The position numbers and the translations under genes are program-made. Positions 10,867 through 22,769 of a stretch of DNA of 64,000 nt are shown here, in pieces (position 1 is the stretch's first letter; each line of letters begins with the position of its first letter). Origin of the DNA: Trichostrongylus colubriformis (taxonomy: Eukaryota > Nematoda > Chromadorea > Rhabditida > Trichostrongylidae); contig OZ022256.1 of assembly GCA_963978905.1 (NCBI GenBank), positions 16,493,731 to 16,557,730 of the forward strand, written 5' to 3'. The notes below the pieces were generated by a model. That model did no database searches and had not been told where the DNA came from. It was given only the letters and a program-made list of their open reading frames with translations.

Positions 10867-11575
10867 ATAGACCAGCCTTGTGGAGAGAGAATAGCAAAGC
10901 ATGAGCGCGCATATGTGATCGCACGATTGCGCGAGTTGCAGTTGAGAAAGGTAAAATCGCGGCCTCAAAACTGATAAGATTATCCTGATCGATTACAGAA
11001 CGTGAAAGTAGAACTGCAAGCAAGGAAAGGTCCTTAGGTCAGCCTAATCCTTCACGATGAAAAGCACCCCGCCGTATGCGTCCTAGTCGCCAAGCTCAAA
11101 TCTGCCTTCCAAATCCGCGGGACGACATCCGAACGAAGTTATGGAAATTTCGTTGAGTGAGAAATTCCTTCGCTTAACACTGCATATATCTGGCGCACGA
11201 GCCAGGGCCTTTCATATAAACGTGATTTACGCATTTAGCAGGCCAAATGACTCCCGTGAACAAATTTTATTTAGCTTATTTTAGCATTGTCGGGCTTTTA
11301 ACCAAAATTTGGAAGTATGTTTGAGTAAAGTAAGGGGGTCACAGAATGAGCGTTCTTTTTTCACTTTCCACGTGAAAAGCCACCAATCGTAATAAAAGTA
11401 GAAGAAACAAATCTGAACACGTGCCCTCCACAGGAAACGCGCATTGGAAACGCCCTATTGAGCATTATCCTAGCAAAGATCATCAACTCCCCCTATTTTG
11501 AATGTATTGCCTTCCAATTACCCATGAGCTCTTCCGAATTTTGGTCAAAATCTTGATTACCACGATCTTGATAAA
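10867..11575. other. No recognised feature
   Basis: Mixed sequence, GC-richer to about 11130 and AT-rich beyond. Nothing recognised. Confidence 0.3.
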
Positions 11576-11830
11576 GGCACACCACGCGGTAATCAAAGTG
11601 GTCCTTATCTTGTCAGGGCAGGTAGATCCTTGGACAGTTGTAAATACTGCATTCTTTTGCGGCGTCACGGCTCACCCCCGGCGGGTACGGCCTGGTCGAT
11701 GTGAGCCGAGTTGAGCCCACCAAGCCGAATCACACCCGGCATAGACGAGAGGGAAACTTGCGATAAGACAAGATAAGGCAGCGATATCAATAGTGAAGGT
11801 AGCTTCAACCGGGAAGAACAGGTAATATCG
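11576..11830 (+). mobile_element. R4 TIR element, copy 1 (degraded)
   Basis: The left terminus CACACCACGCGGTAATCA matches the terminus at 49842 (CACCACGCGATAATCAGATT). The interior CACCAAGCCGAATCACACCC and TGAAGGTAGCTTCAACCGGG parallels 31900-32000 and 49985-50020. No clear right terminus is visible. Confidence 0.5.
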
Positions 11831-12472
11831 TAGCATTTTGCGCGATATCATAAAGGAAAAGCTCTTATATAATCCCCGATACTCGTACGAGGACTGAGGG
11901 CAGAGAGCTTTATTTTTGGTGGTTTTGAGGGGTCTCGATTCAATTTTCTCACTAGTGGGTAAACCAGGGCCTCTACATCCTGTAACGCGCGCGATAGTTC
12001 CCACAATTTTTTGCGAGGTGTGCCTTTAAACTAAAAATTGTCTTCTGTGGCAATTTCTCCTTTTAAACATACAAATAACATTGGTTCTGCTCGAAAGCCT
12101 GACTGGCGCGTAATGGGTGCTCGCACTTACTATGCAATGGTGTCACTCACTCGGTAAAAAATAACTCCCTTCGTAGAATCGTTTCGCCAATCTGGAGAGC
12201 AGATTTGAGTTCAACGTCTCATGACGCACACAACAATTTGCATCTCATTGAGGATAGTGAGACTGACCCTCATGATTCCGAATCCTCCTGAAAGCGAGGA
12301 AATAGGACCCTATTTCGTCACCGATCTTAATGAGGATGGATTTACGTGCCTCCTGTCCGCTGGAAGGGGCTAATGCAGACCTACGGCTTCTCAACCAAAA
12401 ATGTGGGTTTCGCCACAGATCATCTCGTTGTCACCGAAAACTCCATGATTACCCCAGTTAACTACTCTGCGC
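11831..12472. other. No recognised feature
   Basis: Mixed sequence with no domain-bearing ORF. Confidence 0.3.
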
Positions 12473-12545
12473 ATAAGGTCGCGTTCATACTTTGCGCACC
12501 GGCGCCAGCACCGGCGGCTACGGCGGCATTCCGTTGTCGTCAAAT
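12473..12545 (+). mobile_element. GCGTTCATAC-family MITE (R5), one-ended fragment
   Basis: TAAGGTCGCGTTCATACTTT and the following GCGCACCGGCGCC match the R5 left terminus. No inverted right end is visible within the next 200 bp. It is embedded in a 173-codon ORF, which is therefore not credible as a gene. Confidence 0.5.
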
Positions 12546-13335
12546 TGCCGCATTTTCGCTTAGCGATGTGCGGGACGCGACGTATGCGAGCAGCGCTGGC
12601 TACAATCTGTTACTTGCGTATAGTTGCATAAGAAAAGCGACGACTGTAACTTACGCCTTTTTTAAACTTATTTCGCCTGCAAACGAATTACTTTTCAACC
12701 TGTTCTCATTTATTTCATTCAATGTGTTCTCAGCCAACGATTGGTTGATGGGAGCGTTTCGTATGCTCATTCCATTTCCTGCGCTGATCAATTCATTGTT
12801 TATTTATTTATTCTCGAAGTTGCATCAGTATTGCTCTCTTCGGACCCTAGTGCAAGGACTCCAATAATCAAGTTCGTTTGCTTCTTTTCAGATGCTTTAT
12901 ATAAAACTGTCGCATGTTTTCTTTTGTGTTTTTCACTGTCACAACTTTTTTATGGGTTTTTTCAAATACGGATTCAGAATCGTGTTTGAATGGAGTACTG
13001 CTGTGCCGGAATATTAAAAAAAACTTCCTACGACTCCCGGAGTTCTGGTACTGAGTCCGGAACGAAAATGATGCTAATTATGGTGTTACTGCGCAGGAAA
13101 TGGAATAAATGGATACGAAACGCCATAATCGTGAGCTGAAAACATTAAATTATGACTAATGACATAAAACCATGCTAAAAAAAATCAATTAAACGGCGAA
13201 GTGAATAGAACTAGGCGTAGGTTACGTTCACCGCACTTTCTACGCAATGACACGCAATTTCCATCGAGCCTAGCCAACTTTTGCGCAAACGTCGCTTCAT
13301 GAACCTGCCCTAGCCCCGCTCACCCTCCCTAACGA
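12546..13335. other. No recognised feature
   Basis: Very T-rich on the plus strand between 12650 and 12960, which keeps overlapping frames open and gives hydrophobic-looking but unconvincing translations. Confidence 0.35.
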
Positions 13336-13339
13336 GGGA

Positions 13340-13760
13340 GGTCGTACAGGTTATGGCGCGCTGTTTGAAAATGGTTTTTCCAGAGTATGGAGGCAGGGTA
13401 CACCAAGAGTCGAGGATTCCTTGACAAGAGAGTCGTATTTGAGTGGGCGGAAGGGAGGTCGTTCCTGGAGAGGTCTGCGATAAGCGCTAGATTTCGAACT
13501 TTCAACAAGAGGATGACAACCAAAGGGTATTTCATCGCAAATCCGAGTGATAAAATGTAGAATTAATTTCTTTTTGTCTCAGGAGAGAATATATAGCAAT
13601 TAAACACATTGCAACTATGCAATCCGGCAATAGCTACTGGTAGTGCAAAGGTCAAAAAAGAGGAGGGGGGGGGTCGTTTTTGGTACTTGCAGAGGAGAGG
13701 GTTCATACTGAAGCGGGTATTTTGCTCGACACCTTGGAGTGCCCTGTATGGGGGTACCTG
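13340..13760 (+). repeat. Dispersed repeat family R10, copy 1
   Basis: The run ACACATTGCAACTATGCAAT, then a G-tract before GGGTCGT, then GAAGCGGGTATTTTGCTCGACACC parallels 20940-21105. The 5' part (GGTCTGCGATAAGCG, then TCGCAAATCCG) matches 20838-20915. It contains a run of nine G at about 13664-13672. Confidence 0.6.
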
Positions 13761-15100
13761 TATGAAACATACCGCTTTCTTTTTTTTGGCATTCACATGG
13801 TTTTCAACTATCATACTGCCACGGCGGTGAGTGGTTATTAACGACCGTGAGCAACCCACGGTGCCACACGAGATTGAAACAGACAGGAATTATTTACATT
13901 CGTCACAACCATCCATAGTGTAAACCACTACCGTAGTCATCAGAGACCCCATCTAGCCAATTTAATAATTCAGGTAGAAATACATAGCCTCATCCAACGG
14001 TATCTGTATAAGCAGTGGGGAACGGTTGCCTCGATATGCCCCGAGCAACTTCCAAAATAGTGCGCAGAAAGAATCGAATGAGTACTGACGTATACATTGT
14101 GACCTATAGGATACAACCGACGTTTATGTGTACTACCAACCAACAAGAAGCCGATGTTAATAGCACCCATAGTCAAATATGATTTACTATTCGAAGAGAA
14201 ACCACGATAAAAAAGGAAAAGAAACAGGCTGAAACCCATGGTAGTCAACGACATCCTTTTAATTAGCATCCCTGAAATGGTTCAAAGAGCAGCGAATACT
14301 ATTGTGATTCTTCTTACGCGGATACATGAGCAGACATCTGGTTAGCTGAGCAAAGTTCAGAAGCGGTAGTAGACCATGCAGTGCAGATTACAATGTATTC
14401 TTTACATGACTATAATGACGAGTCTGGGAAAACACGCCAAAACAGCTCAGTGTTTTCCTCGCGGCGAGTTCTCAATCCTGTGTTTCCTACGTCAATTATG
14501 ATGATGTTTTGCGAAACGCCTGGGTCTTTTATAGTCGTCCGCCTCCAGTTGAGCACAAGTGTAGTTGGATGATGAGAATAAGCGGAAGAGGTAAGAGAAA
14601 AAAAGAGATCGCTTCATATCGGAGGTGAAAAAAATTAGTTTAGCAGTTAGGGTCAGGCATGGGTCAAGAAAACGTCAGACAGGAGCCTTATCGCGGGTTG
14701 GAAAGTATATGTTGCCTCATCGTTTTTAGTTGATACTGGTCCAAGGGGCAATCTCATTGGAGGACCTTTAATCGATAATCGAGCGTTGAGCGGGGAAGGG
14801 GGTTCGTAATTTCCGAAAATTATCCTCGACACCAGACGTGAACCTGCTAGCAATGATCTCAAGATGCATCACATTAGCAGCAAGATAGGATCGCCCATTT
14901 TCTGAGTATGCGCCGCACAAATAAAGATATTCATAACCTTCTTCTCAGAAAAGGTCTGATAAACACAGGCAACACTGAGCCACCGTAGGTGATAATAAGC
15001 GATGGTAAAGTAGGCGATAAGAAATGGATAAGTGGTGGGAAACATCCCTTCCAAACTTAGCCGTCACATTCCATTAATTCTGATGGATTTTTTTTATAAT
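13761..15100. other. No recognised feature
   Basis: Mixed sequence. ORFs at 13970-14269 (minus) and 14653-14862 (minus) have no recognisable motif. Confidence 0.3.
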
Positions 15101-15104
15101 AGAC

Positions 15105-15295
15105 ATCTAATGCGAACATCCATAAGTCGCGGTTCTTTATGGTCTCTAATAACGGCTATAACTGCGTTCGTTCCAGCAAACCCTCCTAGAGAAGCTTCCC
15201 TACGAAGTAATAGCTGAATAATGCGATATTCACCAAAATTACTAGCGAAAAATCATAAGGAAATGGTCATTGTGCAAAGTGGCGGAAACTTTTTG
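15105..15295 (+). repeat. Dispersed repeat family R15, copy 2
   Basis: CATAAGTCGCGGTTCTTTATGGTCTC parallels 27027-27053 (CATAAATCGCGGTTTTCTGT), and CTACGAAGTAATAGCTGAATAATGCG parallels CTACAAAGTAATGCCTAAATAATC at 27125. Identity is modest. Confidence 0.4.
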
Positions 15296-15344
15296 TCGAC
15301 CTGATAGCAAGTCTCAGGTGAAGACATGGTAAAAAATGTAGATT

Positions 15345-15427
15345 AAAAAAACTGATTTATAATCCATGATTTACATCTACTAAATAAAAAAAACTGATTT
15401 ATAATCCATGATTTACATATACTAAAC
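15345..15427 (+). repeat. Tandem duplication, about 42 bp unit x 2
   Basis: Two near-identical units each carry AAAAAACTGATTTATAATCC followed by ATGATTTACAT(C/A)TACTAAA, head to tail. The near identity indicates a recent slip or duplication. Confidence 0.85.
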
Positions 15428-15737
15428 TTTGCAGCTTCGGCAACGCTTCATTTGTTTGGGTAATGAGGAAGTGATGTTTGTTGAGGAGCTCATTACCCTT
15501 TCGCTTTAAGCTTCAATAGAACAGAATTCCTTTGAAATTTTGGAAAACAACAATGGAATGACGTTATGCATTTGATTTCTGAGCTGTCTACGCAAAATGA
15601 GAAGCACTGAATGAAATCACATTGAAATTTGGGGTACACATCACACCTACGACACCAACAACCATAGTATTTGCAAAATGGACGATTTGTGACTGATTAA
15701 TCCGTGAACCGTCATTTTGTCATAAGTTTGTGCATGA
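15428..15737. other. No recognised feature
   Basis: AT-rich spacer before the SINE-2 cluster. Nothing seen. Confidence 0.3.
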
Positions 15738-16045
15738 TGTCCAGGGCGGAGGTGAGGTAGTGACAGGTGACGCGATCTCTCGTTCCTACGATGGGAGGAC
15801 CAAACCCCGCATGCCCGTCTGATCGCAAGCCAACGAAACTTTTTATTTTTTTTGGACAGGTTATTTCGTATTAGACGCGTCTAAAAGGATAGAAGAACTG
15901 ACCAAGACATCAGCTGGCCTCTGCAGGAAGTGTCTAGGCCAAATCACATTCAATTGCCACCACGATTCTGAGTGGAACGACAGTGCGTGGCTCATTCCAG
16001 GGATTGATTGACGCCGAAACTTCGTTATTTATTCTTTAAGCTGAC
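15738..16045 (+). mobile_element. tRNA-like SINE (SINE-2), copy A, diverged
   Basis: The head GGCGGAGGTGAGGTAGTGACAGG parallels 38625. The body and tail CATCAGCTGGCCTCTGCAGG, CCACCACGATTCTGAGTGGAA and TTGACGCCGAAACTTCGTTAT parallel 38785-38900. The central third is replaced or deleted. Confidence 0.55.
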
Positions 16046-16179
16046 CAAATTTTGTTAAACTAATGCTCAATTTTCATGATATTTTCATGAAGCTGCATCC
16101 AGAAGGAAGCGACGATGAGAACGGTAAAAGTAAAGCAACTCTGAATTTCCATGAGAGATAAATAAATAAAAGTCGAACG

Positions 16180-16460
16180 ATAAAGTTTTTGGCGTTAATG
16201 GATCCCTTCCTGGTATGCGCCGCACATTTCAATTCCATTCAGAATCGTGATGGCTGGTGAATGTGATGTAACCTATACAACGACCTGCGGTGGCCAACCG
16301 ATGTACAGTTAGTGCTTTTATCCTCCCAGACGAGTCTGGTACCAATTTGCCGATCCCGAAGGGATGAAAAGCTTGGTTGACCTTGGGAGGAGTTGATGCG
16401 GAATTTGATCCCCGCACCATGAGAGTGGGGTGTGCGCAACCAGTCACTATAGCACCTCCG
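16180..16460 (-). mobile_element. tRNA-like SINE (SINE-2), copy B
   Basis: Read on the minus strand it starts GGCGGAGGTGCTATAGTGAC, a box A-like head. It continues GTGCGGGGATCAAATTCCGC, a box B-like T arm, and runs through GGATCGGCAAATTGGTACC and GGTTGGCCACCGCAGG to GGCGTTAATGG... inverted. This is the same order as copy C at 38625-38905. It has no protein; the 168-codon ORF across it is repeat-derived. Confidence 0.7.
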
Positions 16461-16520
16461 CCCAATCCAACCAGGCCTTCCATCCCTTCGGGGTCGGCAA
16501 ATTGGTACCAGAGATAAGAG
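16455..16520 (+). mobile_element. SINE-2 internal fragment, inverted relative to copy B
   Basis: CCTTCCATCCCTTCGGGGTC followed by GGCAAATTGGTACCAGA is the SINE-2 body in plus orientation, abutting the head of copy B. It creates a local inverted repeat, probably through a rearranged or tail-to-head insertion. Confidence 0.6.
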
Positions 16521-17245
16521 GTAAATAGAAGCTACAAAAAAATAATAGCGACAAGAGGCTACAGTAGACAGTGTAGGCGACGACGGGAAAAATTGTCCAA
16601 TACGTACTTTGCGACTACTACGAAACAAAAAAAGATTAGTGGGTGACAGTAAACGATAGCACACTGAGCGGGACAAAAAAAAATACAAAAATTGAAGTTC
16701 AAGCCACGAGTATGTGCAAGGATAGACAAAATTGTTCGATGGCAAGCTAAATCAAAGAGCAAATGGAGTACTTGTTATCCAAAATCGTCTATAAAGGAAA
16801 AGAATGATGATTTGAAATATTGAAAAAAGTCAACAAGTACAACTTACACAGCGCATCTTCGAGAGCATGATGGGCGAAACCACCTACAGCGAGCGGCGAA
16901 AATTTAAAGCTTCGGGGAACACAGGAAGAGGTTTCGTATGAACACATAAACACCATAAATACTTCCGTGTAGCTATAATTATCCGGGACAATTTGCTTTC
17001 TCTTCAAATTGGTTTTGGACTGATGAGAAGCCATAAATCACATGTTAAACTGATTAACCGCTAAGTGTGAAGTGGTAACCTTTTTCTTGATCTCTTATGA
17101 GCCGTTTTGTGGGATTCATAGAAACCATAACTGAGATATCTTTGAGTCGTTTAAAAATATCTCTGATATAAAAACTGGATTACTACCCAGTTGTCAGATT
17201 TCTTATATTTATGTGGGTGATTCACTCCATATCTGGATCCTGTTC
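16521..17245. other. No recognised feature
   Basis: AT-rich sequence with an A-run at about 16674-16683. Nothing recognised. Confidence 0.3.
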
Positions 17246-17248
17246 TGA

Positions 17249-17467
17249 CTATCTTGCTCTGACTGCGAATATGTACACAATCACAGAATTGATCAGGAAC
17301 ATTACAGGAATTACCGTAAGAATGATTACGTGAAATTTGAGCCTCGATGTACTGTCGAAAGCGTACATCGACGAGACGGTTTCCTCTAGAGATACAGAAG
17401 ATCTTAGAATGCGCCACATACGCAGCGTCGAGTGGGAATTGTGAGAGTAGACGGAAGGGTAGTTCAA
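17249..17467 (-). CDS. Weak candidate exon with one membrane-like segment
   Basis: The minus-strand frame ends in a hydrophobic run, FHVIILTVIPVMFLINSVIV, followed by YIFAVRAR and a stop. It looks like a single transmembrane helix with a basic cytoplasmic edge, as in the fifth helix of 7TM receptors. No other helices, no strong acceptor and no good donor are visible nearby. It could be a relic receptor exon or a chance hydrophobic ORF in T-rich sequence. Confidence 0.15.
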   Translation of the reverse strand: MNYPSVYSHNSHSTLRMWRILRSSVSLEETVSSMYAFDSTSRLKFHVIILTVIPVMFLINSVIVYIFAVRAR

Positions 17468-19080
17468 GCAAGTGAAAAAGAACGTCTGGCAGGTGACAAA
17501 AACTTAATAGAAACTTTACATTATCTGCATAGTGAAGAAATTTCTATTTTGTGTTCCATGAATGAAACCATACACTGCTCTTTCCAGTATATCAATGTAC
17601 GATATAAACAATGTTCGACACCAATTTGATTGGTTAACCAACTAATTTGACTGGACCTCCAAAGGTGGAGAAGGCCTCGTTAACCCTCAACTGACAATTG
17701 TGTTTGGATTTGTAGCTATGGTGGGAAAGGACAGGTTTAGTCGATAATAGCTAGAATAACACCATAAAAACATATTCAAAGCCTACGAAATGTGAGGCAG
17801 ATACTGAGAAAGGACTACACGTACAGCGAATTGTTACTAGGCTTTATTACCTACGATGTCGAAAAGAGCAGTTGATAGTTGATTAGAGGGAACATGCGGG
17901 ATAATGTAGTCAGCGACACCGACAATGCCCTTTTCTTGGCGGCCGTGATCAATTCGAAAAAAGGCTAGCAGCGCATACTATGAACCAACTGGACTCCTAC
18001 TACATTCTAGAATGCAGTCTAAATCGCAGTCAAAATCAAAAGAGAATATAAACTTGATAGGGCAGATAATACTTGGAAATGAAGATCTATAAAGCAATAT
18101 TAAAGAAAGAATTCGGGAATGAAAATTTTATTTTGAATAAACGTCAGTGCTTCCGAAAAAGTGATTCGGAAAAAGCGCGACGCGAGTTCTCGATCAACCA
18201 ATTAGTGGAAATTGCGGAAGAGGTCGGGGCTAACTACGGGGCACACGAGTGAACGACTTTGCCTGAGTGAAATATAGTCTTTTAATGAATTGCCGGTTTG
18301 GTAGATTTTTTGTCGACTAGACCCTCCAGCCTGAAAGTCAGCCCCATTGAAACACACTCTAGAATTGTATACACTTCCTTGTAGATTAAAATTGTACACA
18401 CCTCTTTGTGAACAGATTCTACACAAGTTTGTAACTTTATGAAGAAAATTTCCTTCTAGAAAAAGTTACCCATAGAATAACTGAATACCTTTGACTAACT
18501 AAGAAATCTCTACCTTTGTAATTGTACCTAAGGTCATTGTAATTGTCGAAAACGCATTACAAAGGCCATTACAGAACGAATGAAAGTCGATTCCATGAAG
18601 TGTTTCATGGCTCGTGACGGCAAAAGGTGCAGCATAACAGTGTTTAAAAAAGCAAAATGCACTGGTTGCAAAGCGAAGCCATGTGTTTGATATGACGGTC
18701 CTTTGCGCAATGTGGTAAAAGGTGTTCTCTGTGTAGCTCCTTAATAAAACCCTAATCTGGTCGGTACCTTCCACGTGGCTAAGCCAGCGCGGTATATATT
18801 GCGACCACTTGACATCACAGATCCAAGCAGGGTCAAGCCTCCCTCGATGAATCGTCGACGGAGGGTCGTATTTGATTCGCTGGGAGGAGGGTCGCAATCG
18901 TTGAGGTAGGCAGTGATTAACGGAATTTCTCGTGCTGGGGTCCAAAGTGTGAAGGGGATATGTGCTGATTTACTAGGTTCAAACCCGAAACTAATATCTG
19001 ATTTAATCTTCATTTAAAACTCTCAAGGGACATACACAAAACGGCACTCCCAAATAGAAAACAAGGTGAGACACAAATTT
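17468..19080. other. No recognised feature
   Basis: Mostly AT-rich and unassigned. A 148-codon minus-strand ORF (18499-18945) has no recognised domain. Confidence 0.3.
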
Positions 19081-19084
19081 GTGA

Positions 19085-19150
19085 AGGTAGGTGCTCAAGA
19101 CAATATTGTAGAAAGAAGAGCGCATGGACAGCAAAAAAAGATAAACAGAG
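19085..19150 (-). repeat. R12 fragment
   Basis: GGTAGGTGCTCAAGACAATA followed by AAGATAAACAGAGAC is an old match to the inverted R12 end seen at 7697. Confidence 0.35.
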
Positions 19151-19186
19151 ACTAAGAGCACGCAGTTCCTTTGATCCTCTTGAAAA

Positions 19187-19284
19187 TGTGGACTGTGAAC
19201 AGGGTGTCAAGCTTCTGCAAACGAACGCCCATAAGTTATGCTGTGGTGAGAGGTCGGCTTTGATGCCTTGTTCACAGTCCACAA
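19187..19284. repeat. Inverted repeat, about 16 bp arms, 60 bp loop
   Basis: TGGACTGTGAACAGGG (from about 19187) is repeated inverted as CCTTGTTCACAGTCCA (to about 19283). The arms are nearly perfect. Confidence 0.7.
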
Positions 19285-20815
19285 TCCCACGAAGACCACG
19301 GGAATAGTGCATCCTTAAATCTGATGGGTTGTCGATGGAAACCCCATTCATGGGGCGATCCAAAATGAAACCGGTCAACGCCAGTATCTCTTTCGTTGTT
19401 CCGCTGGCACAGAAACACTTACAGAGGGCCCTTCGAGATTCACAATTAGTTGTTGGAAGCGATATCTATTCACGGGTACCAGCGTGGATGAATACTCAAG
19501 AAACTATGAGATAAAAACGAAAAAATAGCTGATATGAGCTCCTTTCATGTCTTGCTACGATTGAGGTACGTGATCTGGTACTGGCGGGCCACTAGACAGC
19601 CGGTATAAGAGTTTGTATCAACAACAATGTGAATGAAATCTTCATGCATGGCGCATACTGCAGCGAGGCCGACCAAGGCTATTCGCCATCTCATCGGACC
19701 TCTGAGAGCAATATCTGTGTATTGGGGGCATTTCAAACACAATAGATCATTTTTTCCAAAGATACCTGGGAAGATCTCGCCACTTCAACGAAAAAATTTC
19801 CTCGACCGGATTCCTTGAAGACAACTTCCTTAATTTTGAAGATATGGTATAGCTTGAATAGTCACTGCAAAGCGGCTACCTCGCAGACCCTGCATAACAA
19901 ATTTGCACTCATAAGGTTAGGTTTGATGGAAGTTACGACCATCTGAAGTGAATTACATCAAACCTTTTGAAATTTTCCAAGACTGGATTCCTATACAAGG
20001 AACTGCGCAACCATTAGGAGACCAAGGGGTCCTTAGATTGGTCTAAGAAAGTTATTTGAAAACAGTTCACAGCACTTTGAGAGATTGAGTTTTAGTAAAG
20101 CTACAGGTATTCGAAAAATGCAGAAATTCACTATTGGGAAGATACCCCATCGTGATCGCCGCGTCACTACCGCAATAGCGAAGCGGCTATTGTAGTAGAG
20201 CGCATCACATGGCCCCCATTTAGTTTTTAACTTCCTTATACTTGTTTTTTCATCCTTTATGCCTGGTGTATAGCTTACATGACTTTTAAGCTTTTTTTCT
20301 TTGTCATCAGAGGACGAGAGCATTACCAATGGTGGACGACGCCTTCCTACCGGGACATAAGTATTGAATTTTGTTAGTTTTTTATTTCGCTTACTTTGTC
20401 AGGGGTTTGGGCCCAGTATTTCTTTTTTGACCGTATGCTATCAGTTTCCGTGAGGAATCGCACTGGCTAGGTAGAAACCTCAAAAATAGCGAAACTTGAA
20501 GTGGGGAGGGGTCGTATTTTTTTTTGAAAATTCCCCTCGATGCTACACTTGATCCTGATTCCAAGTTTCTTTTATCAGTATGTTTGGGATAGCGGTACGC
20601 GTGAAAACAAGAACGTACAGAAATCAGTACGGAGAATAGGTGTCCCGTTCTTCGATTTCTACGGGGACACGGGCAGACGAGTCTTCGTAGTCCTTGTCCT
20701 TGGTGATAGTAAGGATGTTTCGGATCTTGACGCTCTCAATGCTGTCCGAGACAGTCTTTACATGAGAAATATTAGGGCGATCACCAGATTATTGTTCAAA
20801 TAGTCACCGTATTTG
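19285..20815. other. No recognised gene; small hairpin near 20172
   Basis: Unassigned sequence. GCAATAGCGAAGCGGCTATTGT at about 20172-20194 can form a small hairpin (text shown spans the stem and loop only). A T-tract sits at 20517-20526. Confidence 0.3.
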
Positions 20816-20837
20816 ACCAAATAGAAGGGTGCTTACC

Positions 20838-21105
20838 ATCGGAGGTCAGCGATAAGCGGTAAAATTCAAATTCAAAAAGCAGGTGAGAAGCAAAGGGGTT
20901 TTCACCGTAAATCCGTGTGACAAAATGTAATAAATATCTTTTTGCCGTAGGAAAGGATATACAGCATTAAATCACATTGCAACTATGCAATTCGATAACA
21001 ATTACTGATAACAGTAGTGGTACTGTAGAATTCAAAAAAAAAGGGGGGGGTGGGTCGTATTGAAGCGGCTATTTTACCCGACACCTGGAAGCGCCCTGAC
21101 TGGAC
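20838..21105 (+). repeat. Dispersed repeat family R10, copy 2
   Basis: This parallels 13470-13745, with GGTCAGCGATAAGCGG, CACATTGCAACTATGCAATT, an A-run then G-run before GGGTCGTATTG, and GAAGCGGCTATTTTACCCGAC. The A9/G8 junction at about 21036-21052 is prone to length change. Confidence 0.6.
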
Positions 21106-22165
21106 CATGTTCCCTTACTTGAACCAAATTTTCCATTACCACAAAGTCAGCGAACTGGTAGTATGAGAGTTCACCTGTGTCGTATGTCTTTCCGCGGTTC
21201 ATCAAGAAATTTAGGCAGGTGCAGGCAACGCCTCCATTCGTCTCTGCTGTGGACTAATGCAGTCCAGTAAATCAATCTGCTCCAAGGACTTGCGGCATAT
21301 CCTTTCTTTGACGTAGAGCTTCCGTAAAGAAGTCTTACCATTGGCCGACGGTCGTCCATGTGCTCGTTTGACTTCCGAGGGATCCAGTCGGCTCTGGTCC
21401 ACGGTCATCGCGTCACCGCATGACGTATCCGATCCATCTAATCTTCGACTCCTTGCAAATATAGCAGCCTGATTTTTGATCGCTGTCGGCTTTCGGAACT
21501 CCTCACTTCCCTCTGCACCTGCGTGCAATGGAATACTACCAGCACCATCCTCTCAATGGTTCTACATTCAGGGGACAAAATCGCTGGCTTGAACATGAAC
21601 TGACCCTGCCAATCGTTTAGGAATCACATCGCCTTCGAGTGCCAATTCTAATTTGAATAGAGGTAGTGAAATGCGTGACGCATGCCAAATGAAAAACCAT
21701 GACGGAATTCCTTATCCTTCGATGCTTACAACAAAACAGAAAGACATAGGGAACGAGGACAAAGAAAGAAGCGTAAAACGCGTCTAGTGACAATCGGCTT
21801 CTGCACTTCTCAGCACGCAGAGATTCATAACGACCACGACAACTTCAAAGAAAGAAGTGAAGTAAGTTGGAACTGGAAAACAGCTGGATTGCACTTCTTC
21901 TCTATCACACTGATTAACATGTCTCACTGATAAACAAAAGCCGTTTTCGTGGGTTTTCTGGCATTTATTTTTTTTTCCGGAATCGCATCAATGCAATCAA
22001 AATACGAAATCGCGCGTCGAGCCAAATCGGATAGTGGACCGGAAGTCACTGCGGAAAACTATAAGAAGGACTGGGCAAATAGCAGGAGAAGATTGAAGGA
22101 AATCAAACTATCCCAGCGCAGAAAAAAGTTGAATATACGAGCGACCATGAGCACTAGAGACATTA
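21106..22165. other. No recognised feature
   Basis: Moderately GC-rich between 21170 and 21550, where frames are open on the minus strand for about 105 codons, but no domain is recognised. Confidence 0.3.
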
Positions 22166-22167
22166 AA

Positions 22168-22248
22168 TTGGAAAACCTTAATGAGTTATCAGGAAGTGCT
22201 ACAAACTGGAAAACCTTAACGAGTTATCAGAAAGTGCTACAAATTTTA
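22168..22248 (+). repeat. Tandem duplication, about 39 bp unit x 2
   Basis: Two adjacent units read GGAAAACCTTAA(T/C)GAGTTATC...AAGTGCTACAAA. They differ at only two or three positions, so the duplication is recent. A 100-codon ORF crosses it but is not recognised. Confidence 0.85.
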
Positions 22249-22334
22249 TGACGAAAGAAAGGGACGAGTACGTTTTTAGATACCCCACGTGTAAGTTTAA
22301 CTATCGTAAACATTATCGGATTTTCAAAAAGAGG

Positions 22335-22396
22335 TGGACCATGCCGTCGCTGCCGGTGCCGGCAGGCATCGGTGCGCAAACTATGAACACTGCCGA
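22335..22396. mobile_element. Possible short R5-type MITE
   Basis: GCCGGTGCCGGCAGGCATCG, then GTGCGCAAACTATGAACACT, resembles the right half of the R5 element at 8078-8160. The left terminus is not convincing. Confidence 0.35.
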
Positions 22397-22765
22397 AGCT
22401 ACAGCGAAGATATATTCCAATGAAGACAACTGGCAACAGTATGTGACAATCGACGACAGTGGGCTTCGATGAGATGCTACATGTAATAATGGTTGAAAAA
22501 GTCAGTTTTCAACAACTTCATTTTGCATGTTCTCGAATGCGAATTGATGCGAAATATGAAACCTCATCGACCAACGTGGCTACGGTAGACGAAAGCGAAT
22601 GCTATGCCATACTAGCTGCAGTGCTGCATACAAATCGTGCTTTCAGCAGCACATTGTAGTAAACAAATACATAACATACGATATCGTTTCAGAAAGTAGT
22701 GGCTAATTTAGTTGCCTCATTTAAATTCTTGTTACACACGAAGAACATGAATAGACTGGTATCCG
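22397..22765. other. No recognised feature
   Basis: The ORF at 22459-22659 has an unremarkable translation. No repeats seen. Confidence 0.3.
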
Positions 22766-22769
22766 AGAT

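Noticed and set aside
12346..12867. 173-codon plus-strand ORF
   Set aside because: It contains an R5 MITE terminus and then T-rich DNA that keeps frames open. No domain or splice signals.
16239..16745. 168-codon minus-strand ORF
   Set aside because: Most of it is SINE-2 sequence, continued into unrelated A/T-rich DNA.
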